The notes: generated from the sequence alone by a model not told the origin. Numbered from the stretch's first letter, positions 55,401 to 64,000 are shown. The stretch is 64,000 nt of DNA from Fasciola hepatica (GCA_948099385.1 CANUEZ040000208.1:248001-312000), one strand, 5' to 3'. Made by a program: numbers and translations.

Positions 55401-57506
55401 CTCGTCTTCTGACTTGTACACTCCGATGATCTTCTATAATCACTAGGATCTAATTTGAATCGTCTCGAGTAAGGATGGATACTGTTGATTGAAGAGGCGA
55501 CAAATGAATGAGAATTGTCATTTCTCGTAGTTATTCGTGTCTGGGTCACTGCTAACCCAACGGACAACGAGTTTGCATTTGCAAGCGCTCATCTCATATT
55601 CATAGTCAGTAAGTAGTATGTGAACGTGTGTGTGGACGACATTTTCGAGGAAGCACACGACCGGTTTGGCGGTTGTTGCCGCTCATCAGCTATGCGTACT
55701 CGGTACTCCTATGCCCACTCGTCTTCTGACTTGTACACTCCGATGATCTTTTATGTTCACTAGGATCTAATTTGAATCGTCTCGAGTGTGAATGGATACT
55801 GTTGATTGAAGAGGCGACAAATTAATGAGAATTGTCATTTCTCGTAGTTATTCGTGTCTGGGTCACTGCTAACCCAACGATCAACGAGTTTGCATTTGCA
55901 AGCGCTCATCTCATATTCATAGTCAGTAAGTAGTATGTGAACGTGTGTGTGGACGACATTTTCGAGGAAGCACATGACCGGTTTGACGGTTGTTGCCGCT
56001 CATCAGCTATGCGTACTCGGTACTCCTATGCCCACTCGTCTTCTGACTTGTACACTCCGATGATCTTCTATAATCACTAGGATCTAATTTGAATCGTCTC
56101 GAGTGTGGATGGCCACTGTTGATTGAAGAGGCGACAAATGAATGAGAATTTTCATTTCTCGTAGTTATTCGTGTCTGGGTCACTGCTAACCCAACGAACA
56201 ACGAGTTCGCATTTGCAAGCGCTCATCTCATATTCATAGTCAGTAAGTAGTATGTGAACGTGTGTGTGGACGACATTTTCGAGGAAGCACACGACCGGTT
56301 TGGCGGTTGTTGCCGCTCATCAGCTATCCGTACTCGGTACTCCTATGCCCACTCGTCTTCTGACTTGTACACTCCGATGATCTTCTATAATCACCAGGAT
56401 CTAATTTGAATCGTCTCGAGTGTGGATGGATACTGTTGATTGAATTGGCGACAAATGAATGAGAATTGTCATTTCTCGTAGTTATTCGTGTCTGGGTCAC
56501 TGCTAACCCAACGAACAACGAGTTTGCATTTGCAAGCGCTCATCTCATATTCATAGTCAGTAAGTAGTATGTGAACGTGTGTGTGGACGACATTTTCGAG
56601 GAAGCACACGACCGGTTTGGCGGTTGTTGCCGCTCATCAGCTATGCGTACTCGGTACTCCTATGCCCACTCGTCTTCTGACTTGTACACTCCGATGATCT
56701 TTTATGTTCACTAGGATCCAATTTGAATCGTCTCGAGTGTGGATGGATACTGTTGATTGAAGAGGCGACAAATGAATGAGAATTGTCATTTCTCGTAGTT
56801 ATTCGTGTCTGGGTCACTGCTAACCCAACGAACAACGAGTTTGCATTTGCAAGCGCTCATCTCATATTCATAGTCAGTAAGTAGTATGTGAACGTGTGTG
56901 TGGACGACATTTTCGAGGAAGCACACGACCGGTTTGGCGGTTGTTGCCGCTCATCAGCTATGCGTACTCGGTACTCCTATGCCCACTCGTCTTCTGACTT
57001 GTACACTCCGATGATCTTTTATGTTCACTAGGATCTAATTTGAATCGTCTCGAGTGTGAATGGATACTGTTGATTGAAGAGGCGACAAATGAATGAGAAT
57101 TGTCATTTCTCGTAGTTATTCGTGTCTGGGTCACTGCTAACCCAACGAACAACGAGTTTGCATTTGCAAGCGCTCATCTCATATTCATAGTCAGTAAGTA
57201 GTATGTGAACGTGTGTGTGGACGACATTTTCGAGGAAGCACATGACCGGTTTGGCGGTTGTTGCCGCTCATCAGCTATGCGTACTCGGTACTCCTATGCC
57301 CACTCGTCTTCTGACTTGTACACTCCGATGATCTTCTATAATCACTAGGATCTAATTTGAATCGTCTCGAGTGTGGATGGATACTGTTGATTGAAGAGGC
57401 GACAAATGAATGAGAATTGTCATTTCTCGTAGTTATTCGTGTCTGGGTCACTGCTAACCCAACGAACAACGAGTTTGCATTTGCAAGCGCTCATCTCATA
57501 TTCATA

Positions 57507-57511
57507 GTCAG
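57507..57511. repeat. Target-site duplication, left copy (GTCAG)
   Basis: GTCAG belongs to the satellite motif CATAGTCAGTAAG and is repeated directly at 61941-61945 on the far side of the element. A 5-bp duplication is normal for BEL/Pao integration. Confidence 0.95.
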
Positions 57512-57933
57512 TGTAACGGACTCCTAGCAGTCGTTGAGATACGCGTAACACAATCAAAATAACGCCAAGCGTCCAATTGTGGTTTTCAATACGGTTCTTT
57601 ATAAAACAATCATGAATACGACATAAAACTGTACAAACCTCAACGGTAACCGCTCCGTGAATCAGAGTCAGCCAAATGCAAGCAAATTCAGGTTTGCTTG
57701 AGGTTCAAGCGGTCAAGTCAACGAAATGTCTACGGGGACTGTGGGTCAAGGGTCATAAACGAATCAACGCACGCACCGGCCAGCAGTCAATACAGGTCAA
57801 TGTCCGGTGTGTGGTTCAGCGGATGAGCAAGTGTGGCGCAAAACGTTAATGGAAAACATAAACTGGAGTGAGGGTAGGGGGGTCAGATCGATCCTGAGTT
57901 AGTGCCTCGAGTTTGATTGTTCTGTCGATTACA
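57512..57933 (-). repeat. 3' LTR of the BEL/Pao element
   Basis: This is the 422-bp direct repeat of 61519-61940 at a constant offset of 4,007 bp. The only difference I find is AAAATAACG here (T at 57560) against AAAAAAACG there. It abuts satellite DNA at 57511 with no gap. Confidence 0.96.
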
Positions 57934-57945
57934 CCGCCCGCCAAA
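57934..57945 (-). other. Polypurine-like tract next to the 3' LTR
   Basis: The minus strand reads TTTGGCGGGCGG directly before the LTR start TGTAATCG. A G-rich, GGCGG-type sequence at this point is usual in BEL/Pao elements and would prime plus-strand DNA synthesis. It is not a pure purine run, so the exact primer limits are uncertain. Confidence 0.55.
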
Positions 57946-58176
57946 TCCGCCACGGATTTCCCTAGTCGACATGCTCAAATCAGAATCGAGTCCTGGCTCC
58001 CCTTTCTTACCTACGATTCAGCACCCTCCAACTTCCCTTGGGATGTCAGGATTTACAGCAGTACACCTGCGCACCCCCTAGCCTAAGGTACCGTCGCTTC
58101 TGCGGCACCCAAGCACAAATGGTACAATTTGCTCTAGCCACAAGCGCTGAAATGCAAACAGAGCGGCAGCACCTGA
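57946..58176 (-). other. 3' untranslated stretch of the element
   Basis: About 230 bp lie between the end of the polyprotein tail and the polypurine-like tract. There is no open frame of note and no recognisable domain. A purine-rich AAGAAAGGGGAG on the minus strand (near 58000-58011) could be a secondary plus-strand primer, but it is not next to the LTR. Confidence 0.5.
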
Positions 58177-58279
58177 TCAACCCACTCCTTCCAGCAAACT
58201 CACCTTTCGTATATCCCGGTTGATGAGCCCATCCTTGTTTCGAACTGACACGAGACGCACGAGGCCATCAACCGAAGGC
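58177..58279 (-). pseudogene. Frameshifted C-terminal tail of the polyprotein
   Basis: The 953-codon frame stops at 58280-58282. One frame over, coding similarity resumes across the run of five G (58302-58306, C on the coding strand) and stays open to a stop at 58177-58179. The tail includes GLVRLVSVR and a KVSLLE-like end, typical of the last part of BEL/Pao polyproteins. A single extra base in the homopolymer explains the break. It is an inactivating lesion if real; a base-call error in the run is the alternative. Confidence 0.75.
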
Positions 58280-61141
58280 TTACATTCTACGGCGATCCCC
58301 AGGGGGCCATTGCTTTCTTGGTTCAATGTCGGATGCAATCATTACCAAATCACCGACCTTCAAGTTCCGATCCTTCGATATCCACTTTTGTCTTTTGTGC
58401 AGAAGGGGAACATATTCCTTAGTCCATCGGCGCCAAAACACGGCCGCCAGGTGTATGACTTGTCGCCATTTTTTCGTATATAGGCATCCCTGGTTGCCAT
58501 CACTAGTGAGACTATGAGCAACCTCTATATGTATTGCTCTCGTCTGTAGGCAGGAGAAGAGGCATCCGTATCGTTTCTCTGTAGACCGTCCTCGTCGAAC
58601 AGGGAATGGGCCGAAATAGTCAACACCGACTTCGTGGAACGGATACCACCCAGCCTCAGCTCGCATCGGTGGCAAGGGTGCCATTTGTTGGGCACTGCGA
58701 TTTTGAGATGTACCACAATGCCCTTCCATTGCATGGTAATGACGAATGATTAAATCCGTTACCGGATGTCCCTTCGGCAGGATTGCAGGATGTTTAAAGC
58801 TCGGCTCATGATTACAGTAGTCCAGCCGCCCGCCGACACACATAATTTCATCAATTATTACAGGACATAAGGTCTTCAAGTGTCCGGATTCTGAACGCCG
58901 GGATTTCCAAGGTTTGGAAGCATTAGACTTAAGTCGACTTAGGTCATCGGCAAATTCACTACTCTGCACTTCGCGCACGATATCGTGTTCGGCCTTACGA
59001 ATTTCATCGAGTGTTATTCGCCCTACTGATACTTCAATGCGAGTCTTCGTACTCATGCGGTACAGCAGATAATCTTTAAACCGAACTAGCCAGGCCATAA
59101 ACTTCAACGGTTTCGTCCAGATGGGAAACTTGACAAATAACGGATTTGGCTCTCGGCTTATTAAATTAACATCTACCGTCGGTTTTTTGAACTCAATCTC
59201 TGTTGTCATGTCCGCATTTGGCAAAATAGTCGGCCATCGTGCACGTGGAAGCCTCCAAAATTCCGGGTCAGAGATCCACTTGTCTCTGTTTCCTAGCATG
59301 ACCATTTCATACCTTTCATAAAAAGCTCTATCTCGCTGAAACCTTCGAACAAGTAGGTGAAGCCTCCGGGCAGCTACTTCATAGTTGTTGGGCATAGTTT
59401 CAGCGATTGTTTTCCATGAAAGGGCTAATTGATAATGCCCATCAACTAGTTTCAGGGATCGTTCTGCAATCGATAGCGCCTTCTGGCCCTCCAATGATGG
59501 TGCTTGCTTTGTAGATTCCTTGTCTGAGAAGTCCGCATCATACAGCCTTCGAAGCTGTTCTGAGATGGTGTTTTGTTCCTTTATCAGGTTGTTCACGGTG
59601 GACTCCCGGTCGTTGGATGGACCTAGAGGTCCCAGGATCATCCACCCCAAACGAGTTTTGACTGCGTAAGGTTCGCTCCTGTTTCCAATCCTCTGCTCTA
59701 AAACCCAGTGAGCCTCTGGTACGTCAGAACCTATCAGTACTCCTACCTTAACCTCTCCAGTGCGTTCCACGGGAACATCGCTCAGGTGTGGCCATCGACC
59801 CTTGACCGACCGCAAGTCCATACGTGGGGATTTGGAGAACAGCCGGTTGACACAAAGGGCGCGCTCCACTGAAACGTTGGCTGAATCATCCGAGGAAACC
59901 ACACAAAGATTCACGACCCCCGATTCCATCTTGGAGAGTCCACTCACTGTTCTGATAGTTACACAGGAAGTCACCTGAGACAGTCCAACCTGTTCCACCA
60001 GACCTTTTTCTACCAGACTTACGTCGGAACCATTATCTATGAGTGCGTATGTTAGCGCGGTTCCTTTAGGTCCACTGATTTTCACTGGGATAATGCCGAG
60101 TGCTACGTCGTAACCAGTGGTGCGATTGGCTGCACACTGATACGTTTCTGGGCAAGCTACACTCAGTTTGTCGCGATGTAGTAATTCGTGGTGCCTGGCA
60201 CTACACCCGAACTTCCCACATACCGTGGCCAGGGTACATTCCGCTGCACGATGTCCTTCCTGCAGGCATACGAAACAGCCACCGTTTCTTCGAAGCGAAT
60301 TCCATCTGTCGCTAACTTCCATCGCTGCGAATTTTGAGCAGCTATCTGCGTTGTGTCCCTCCTTGCATACAATACATGTTTGTTCTTTTCTACTCATAAA
60401 TTTCGAACAAGTAAAGTTTACTTGTCGATCACTCCTGTACGCTGAGTTACGAGGCGGGACTAATGGTTTCGCCGTAGCTGACAGAGCTATCTGCCCAAAT
60501 CGACTTCGGGCTATTCGAGCTTCGGCTGCTACGAAACTCATCAGTTGTTTGAAGTTCGGCACACCTGAAGTCTCAGATGTTTCGTCTACTAGTCGTGCCC
60601 ATCGATGTTGCAGCGGCCGAGATAGCATACGAACGACCCTCTCTAACGTGACTACTGAGTTAAGATCCGCATCGTATTCAAGCTGAGATAGGGCAATTTC
60701 GCAGCTCTGCATTTTTATCGCCAATTTTGTCAGTGACTCGGCATCGTCGGCATTAGGCATCACGGCTGACAACAGACCGTTCAACAGGGATCGTGCAACG
60801 ACATGCGTCTGACCGAACAGATCCTTGAGGATTTCCCGAGCCTTTCGATAGCCCTGGTTCGGGGGCAACATGACGCATTCTTCTATTGCCTCTTTAGCTT
60901 TCCCCTTGCAGTAGTACAGAAGATACAGCAATCTCTGGCTTTCATCACTGATTCTGCCTTCGATATAATACTCGAACTGTTTCACAAACCTACAGTATCG
61001 AGTCGCCTCACCATCGAACTCAGCTAGTTCTACCTTAGGTAGCTGCATTTTGCATAAGACATCTCGCGTTTCCTCTGGTAATGGAAAGTGGGGCTCACGG
61101 AGTAGATTGTGGTCCTGTTTCTCACAGTCGTTGAGGAACAT
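58280..61141 (-). CDS. gag-pol: Gag-protease polyprotein with RT/RNase H deleted and integrase truncated (953 aa)
   Basis: Domains in order: Gag core of the DUF1759 type (about 30-215); zinc knuckle 1 (C256, C259, H263, C268); knuckle 2 (C289, C292, H297, C302); a third Cys/His cluster (C308, C313, H317, H318); aspartic protease with active-site D369-N-G-S and a downstream IGSDVPEAHW segment near 470; then the linker that normally leads into reverse transcriptase (about 528-613). At about 613-620 the sequence jumps to the region that precedes integrase, so the entire polymerase, including the YxDD box, and RNase H are absent. The integrase zinc-binding part keeps its two histidines (H803, H808) but loses the cysteine pair. 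The catalytic core keeps the first Asp (D841 in VDYFGPF) but lacks the second Asp and the Glu. The DUF5641-type end (about 895-945) follows. All junctions keep the frame. Gag and protease could be made; polymerase and integrase could not. Confidence 0.9.
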   Translation of the reverse strand: MFLNDCEKQDHNLLREPHFPLPEETRDVLCKMQLPKVELAEFDGEATRYCRFVKQFEYYIEGRISDESQRLLYLLYYCKGKAKEAIEECVMLPPNQGYRKAREILKDLFGQTHVVARSLLNGLLSAVMPNADDAESLTKLAIKMQSCEIALSQLEYDADLNSVVTLERVVRMLSRPLQHRWARLVDETSETSGVPNFKQLMSFVAAEARIARSRFGQIALSATAKPLVPPRNSAYRSDRQVNFTCSKFMSRKEQTCIVCKEGHNADSCSKFAAMEVSDRWNSLRRNGGCFVCLQEGHRAAECTLATVCGKFGCSARHHELLHRDKLSVACPETYQCAANRTTGYDVALGIIPVKISGPKGTALTYALIDNGSDVSLVEKGLVEQVGLSQVTSCVTIRTVSGLSKMESGVVNLCVVSSDDSANVSVERALCVNRLFSKSPRMDLRSVKGRWPHLSDVPVERTGEVKVGVLIGSDVPEAHWVLEQRIGNRSEPYAVKTRLGWMILGPLGPSNDRESTVNNLIKEQNTISEQLRRLYDADFSDKESTKQAPSLEGQKALSIAERSLKLVDGHYQLALSWKTIAETMPNNYEVAARRLHLLVRRFQRDRAFYERYEMVMLGNRDKWISDPEFWRLPRARWPTILPNADMTTEIEFKKPTVDVNLISREPNPLFVKFPIWTKPLKFMAWLVRFKDYLLYRMSTKTRIEVSVGRITLDEIRKAEHDIVREVQSSEFADDLSRLKSNASKPWKSRRSESGHLKTLCPVIIDEIMCVGGRLDYCNHEPSFKHPAILPKGHPVTDLIIRHYHAMEGHCGTSQNRSAQQMAPLPPMRAEAGWYPFHEVGVDYFGPFPVRRGRSTEKRYGCLFSCLQTRAIHIEVAHSLTSDGNQGCLYTKKWRQVIHLAAVFWRRWTKEYVPLLHKRQKWISKDRNLKVGDLVMIASDIEPRKQWPPGDRRRM

Positions 61142-61480
61142 TTAGATCTTCTCTGACTGATTAACTACATCCGCTCTGACAGGATCACAAACTTCATCTT
61201 GTTCTAAAAGTTCGAAATTCATTCGTGCCATCTGAACCTCATTTCTCGCCTTCAAAAGACGGTGCTCATTCTCTAATCGAATTTCTTCGATTAGCTGTTT
61301 TTCCGTCAGCTGGGCTAGTAGAAGCACATTCTTCGCAGAATTTAAACTAGATGACGCTTTTGACTTAAAACTAACCCGTGAGCCAGGACAAGAAACCTCA
61401 TCAAAGGCATGGGACAAAGGGGGTTGGACTTGCCTCGGATCCTCGGGTTCAATTATATGTGATCGATTAAAAACGGGCAT
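61142..61480 (-). CDS. gag: Gag N-terminal segment of the BEL/Pao element, ends at TAA
   Basis: This 112-codon frame begins at ATG 61480-61478, 38 nt inside the LTR. The open frame continues upstream into the LTR but only to a TTG, so this ATG is the natural start. Residues about 48-95 are rich in leucine, glutamate and lysine with few helix breakers, suggesting the coiled coil usual near the N-terminus of BEL/Pao Gag. It ends in TAA at 61144-61142, and an ATG in the same frame follows with no gap, opening the 953-codon frame that holds the rest of Gag. In the family, Gag runs straight through this point. The stop is either an inactivating substitution, a readthrough site, or a stop-restart arrangement; I favour the first because the element also carries a frameshift. 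In virions this part would contribute to Gag assembly. Confidence 0.75.
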   Translation of the reverse strand: MPVFNRSHIIEPEDPRQVQPPLSHAFDEVSCPGSRVSFKSKASSSLNSAKNVLLLAQLTEKQLIEEIRLENEHRLLKARNEVQMARMNFELLEQDEVCDPVRADVVNQSEKI

Positions 61481-61518
61481 TTTTTGGCCGGCATCTTGAT
61501 TCCAAGCTCGTTGAGAAC
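61481..61518 (-). other. Leader between 5' LTR and Gag start (expected primer-binding region)
   Basis: Only 38 nt separate the LTR from the first Gag ATG at 61480. The primer-binding site should lie here. The sequence immediately after the LTR (GTTCTCAACGAGC) does not begin with TGG; a TTGGAATCAAG stretch begins about 13 nt in. I cannot match either confidently to a particular tRNA 3' end. Confidence 0.4.
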
Positions 61519-61940
61519 TGTAACGGACTCCTAGCAGTCGTTGAGATACGCGTAACACAATCAAAAAAACGCCAAGCGTCCAATTGTGGTTTTCAATACG
61601 GTTCTTTATAAAACAATCATGAATACGACATAAAACTGTACAAACCTCAACGGTAACCGCTCCGTGAATCAGAGTCAGCCAAATGCAAGCAAATTCAGGT
61701 TTGCTTGAGGTTCAAGCGGTCAAGTCAACGAAATGTCTACGGGGACTGTGGGTCAAGGGTCATAAACGAATCAACGCACGCACCGGCCAGCAGTCAATAC
61801 AGGTCAATGTCCGGTGTGTGGTTCAGCGGATGAGCAAGTGTGGCGCAAAACGTTAATGGAAAACATAAACTGGAGTGAGGGTAGGGGGGTCAGATCGATC
61901 CTGAGTTAGTGCCTCGAGTTTGATTGTTCTGTCGATTACA
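61519..61940 (-). repeat. 5' LTR of the BEL/Pao element
   Basis: This is the 422-bp repeat at the upstream end of the element as transcribed on the minus strand. On that strand it begins TGTAATCG and ends CCGTTACA, so TGTAA and TTACA form short terminal inverted repeats. It is identical to the 3' LTR at 421 of 422 positions by eye. It should hold the promoter; a TATA-like box is noted separately. No clear AATAAA polyadenylation signal was found. Confidence 0.96.
61605..61610 (-). promoter_or_regulatory. TATA-like box in the 5' LTR
   Basis: The minus strand reads GTTTTATAAAGAACC here, containing TATAAA. It lies about 330 bp into the LTR, leaving roughly 90 bp to the LTR end for transcription start, R and U5, a sensible position for the element's promoter. 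The same box is at 57598-57603 in the 3' LTR. Activity is inferred from sequence only. Confidence 0.45.
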
Positions 61941-61945
61941 GTCAG
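61941..61945. repeat. Target-site duplication, right copy (GTCAG)
   Basis: This is a direct repeat of 57507-57511, followed immediately by TAAGTAGTATG, which is the normal continuation of the monomer. Insertion was therefore precise, with no loss of satellite sequence. Confidence 0.95.
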
Positions 61946-64000
61946 TAAGTAGTATGTGAACGTGTGTGTGGACGACATTTTCGAGGAAGCACACGACCGG
62001 TTTGGCGGTTGTTGCCGCTCATCAGCTATGCGTACTCGGTACTCCTATGCCCACTCGTCTTCTGACTTGTACACTCCGATGATCTTCTATAATCACTAGG
62101 ATCTAATTTGAATCGTCTCGAGTGTGGATGGATACTGTTGATTGAAGAGGCGACAAATGAATGAGAATTTTCATTTCTCGTAGTTATTCGTGTCTGGGTC
62201 ACTGCTAACCCAACGAACAACGAGTTTGCATTTGCAAGCGCTCATCTCATATTCATAGTCAGTAAGTAGTATGTGAACGTGTGTGTGGACGACATTTTCG
62301 AGGAAGCACACGACCGGTTTGGCGGTTGTTGCCGCTCATCAGCCTATGCGTACTCGGTACTCCTATGCCCACTCGTCTTCTGACTTGTACACTCCGATGA
62401 TCTTTTATGTTCAATAGGATCTAATTTGAATCGTCTCGATTGTGAATGGATACTGTTGATTGAAGAGGCGACAAATGAATGAGAATTGTCATTTCTCGTA
62501 GTTATTCGTGTCTGGGTCACTGCTAACCCAACGAACAACGAGTTTGCATTTGCAAGCGCTCATCTCATATTCATAGTCAGTAAGTAGTATGTGAACGTGT
62601 GTGTGGACGACATTTTCGAGGAAGCACACGACCGGTTTGGCGGTTGTTGCCGCTCATCAGCTATGCGTACTCGGTATTCCTATGCCCACTCGTCTTCTGA
62701 CTTGTACACTCCGATGATCTTCTATAATCACTAGGATCTAATTTGAATCGTCTCGATTGTGAATGGATACTGTTGATTGAAGAGGCGACAAATGAATGAG
62801 AATTGTCATTTCTCGTAGTTATTCGTGTCTGGGTCACTGCTAACCCAACGAACAACGAGTTTGCATTTGCAAGCGCTCATCTCATATTCATAGTCAGTAA
62901 GTAGTATGTGAACGTGTGTGTGGACGACATTTTCGAGGAAGCACACGACCGGTTTGGCGGTTGTTGCCGCTCATCAGCTATGCGTACTCGGTACTCCTAT
63001 GCCCACTCGTCTTCTGACTTGTACGCTCCGGTGATCTTCTATAATCACTAGGATCTAATTTGAATCGTCTCGATTGTGAATGGATACTGTTGATTGAAGA
63101 GGCGACAAATGAATGAGAATTGTCATTTCTCGTAGTTATTCGTGTCTGTGTCACTGCTAACCCAACGAACAACGAGTTTGCATTTGCAAGCGCTCATCTC
63201 ATATTCATAGTCAGTAAGTAGTATGTGAACGTGTGTGTGGACGACATTTTCGAGGAAGCACACGACCGGTTTGGCGGTTGTTGCCGCTCATCAGCTATGC
63301 GTACTCGGTACTCCTATGCCCACTCGTCTTCTGACTTGTACACTCCGATGATCTTCTATAATCACTAGGATCTAATTTGAATCGTCTCGAGTGTGGATGG
63401 ATACTGTTGATTGAAGAGGCGACAAATGAATGAGAATTGTCATTTCTCGTAGTTATTCGTGTCTGGGTCACTGCTAACCCAACGAACAACGAGTTTGCAT
63501 TTGCAAGCGCTCATCTCATATTCATAGTCAGTAAGTAGTATGTGAACGTGTGTGTGGACGACATTTTCGAGGAAGCACACGACCGGTTTGGCGGTTGTTG
63601 CCGCTCATCAGCCTATGCGTACTCGGTACTCCTATGCCCACTCGTCTTCTGACTTGTACACTCCGATGATCTTTTATGTTCAATAGGATCTAATTTGAAT
63701 CGTCTCGATTGTGAATGGATACTGTTGATTGAAGAGGCGACAAATGAATGAGAATTGTCATTTCTCGTAGTTATTCGTGTCTGGGTCACTGCTAACCCAA
63801 CGAACAACGAGTTTGCATTTGCAAGCGCTCATCTCATATTCATAGTCAGTAAGTAGTATGTGAACGTGTGTGTGGACGACATTTTCGAGGAAGCACACGA
63901 CCGGTTTGGCGGTTGTTGCCGCTCATCAGCTATCCGTACTCGGTACTCCTATGCCCACTCGTCTTCTGACTTGTACACTCCGATGATCTTCTATAATCAC
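61946..64000. repeat. 317-bp satellite DNA array, right block (continues past the window)
   Basis: The array resumes directly after the second target-site copy and runs off the right edge with five complete copies and two partial ones. If the element and one copy of its 5-bp duplication are removed, the register mark at 62026 falls exactly 317 bp after the one at 57275, so both blocks are one array. The copies at about 62344 and 63612 each carry an extra C inside CAGCCTATG, making those units 318 bp. Confidence 0.99.
61982..62038 (-). ncRNA. Hammerhead-like motif, first copy right of the retrotransposon
   Basis: This copy belongs to the monomer split by the retrotransposon. The insertion lies outside the motif, so stem I, core, stem II and the palindromic stem III are all intact and match the array consensus, again with CAAA in place of GAAA. 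Confidence 0.72.

Larger units (their letters stand above)
1..57511. repeat. 317-bp satellite DNA array, left block (about 181 monomers)
   Basis: The same unit recurs head to tail at a period of 317 bp for the whole stretch. Taking the TTG-initiated open frame as a register mark, it ends at 220 in the first complete copy and at 57275 in the last, which is 180 periods with a net slip of only 5 bp. Occasional 316-bp copies come from loss of one T in the variable block (for example near 5057, 5374 and 6004). The 318-bp copies come from an extra A before the conserved CGAGG (near 10950, 34406 and 35041). No host gene, tRNA or rRNA is visible anywhere in it. Conserved landmarks per monomer are the minus-strand hammerhead-like fold, a GTGTGTGTGG tract, and an ~80-bp variable block. 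The array runs off the left edge, so its true length is unknown. Location at a centromere, in pericentric heterochromatin or on a sex chromosome is possible but not shown. Confidence 0.99.
57512..61940 (-). mobile_element. BEL/Pao LTR retrotransposon, internally deleted and non-autonomous
   Basis: This 4,429-bp element lies on the minus strand with 422-bp LTRs bounded by TG and CA and a 5-bp target duplication. In coding order it has the 5' LTR, a 38-nt leader, a short Gag N-terminal frame (61480-61142), a 953-codon frame (61141-58280), a frameshifted tail to 58177, a 3' untranslated stretch and the 3' LTR. The protein order (coiled coil, Gag domain of the DUF1759 type, zinc knuckles, DUF1758-type aspartic protease, integrase remnants with a DUF5641-type end) is diagnostic of BEL/Pao. 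The reverse transcriptase and RNase H core and most of the integrase are missing, so it cannot copy or insert itself. The LTRs differ at one base (T at 57560, A at 61567), so the insertion is recent. No solo LTR or second element is seen in the window. Confidence 0.96.

Noticed and set aside
1..57511. CRISPR array or other prokaryotic repeat system
   Set aside because: The unit is 317 bp and contiguous with no unique spacers or cas genes. The inserted element is a metazoan LTR retrotransposon.
60168..60686. Plus-strand 172-codon frame and other plus-strand frames between 58038 and 61027
   Set aside because: All lie antisense to the BEL/Pao polyprotein, show no recognisable domain, and vary with its codons. 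They are shadows.
61481..61518. A definite tRNA primer-binding site
   Set aside because: No stretch adjoining the LTR begins with TGG and matches a tRNA 3' end that I can name with confidence.
61481..61564. Extension of the Gag frame upstream into the LTR
   Set aside because: The upstream part opens only with TTG; the first ATG in frame is at 61480, just outside the LTR, as expected for Gag.

Overview
The window is almost entirely one tandem satellite array with a single retrotransposon inside it. I see no host protein-coding gene. It is animal DNA: the inserted element is a BEL/Pao LTR retrotransposon, a superfamily confined to metazoans. The wording of its protease-linker region and the presence of a hammerhead-type satellite both recall flatworms such as schistosomes, but the species cannot be fixed from this sequence and that leaning is weak.

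Region 1 (1-57511) and region 3 (61946-64000) are head-to-tail copies of a 317-bp monomer, about 188 in all. Single-base indels make a few copies 316 or 318 bp. About three quarters of the monomer is nearly invariant. Most differences between copies fall in an ~80-bp block where a small set of alternative alleles is shuffled. Shared private variants reveal local higher-order duplications of 2, 4, 5, 6 and 7 monomers.

The main discovery is on the minus strand. Every monomer carries a 57-nt sequence that folds as a type I hammerhead ribozyme: a two-part stem I with an internal loop, the exact CTGATGA core, a perfect 4-bp stem II, and a minimal palindromic stem III (ACCGGT) followed by the UC cleavage position. 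One core base is changed in essentially all copies: the GAAA box reads CAAA (G12 to C). The array therefore looks like a hammerhead satellite or metazoan retrozyme family with a degenerate or variant ribozyme. Each monomer also has a 64-codon open frame on the same strand. It starts at TTG, contains no ATG and is closed by stops in many copies, so I treat it as non-coding.

Region 2 (57512-61940) is a 4,429-bp BEL/Pao element on the minus strand. It has 422-bp LTRs that differ at one base and a 5-bp target duplication (GTCAG), so it inserted recently into one monomer without disturbing the 317-bp phase. It keeps Gag, zinc knuckles and the aspartic protease but lacks the whole reverse transcriptase/RNase H core and most of the integrase core. 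All the deletion junctions remain in one 953-codon frame. A TAA directly before an ATG splits Gag, and a one-base frameshift cuts the C-terminal tail. It must have been mobilised in trans by an autonomous relative, or have been deleted after insertion.
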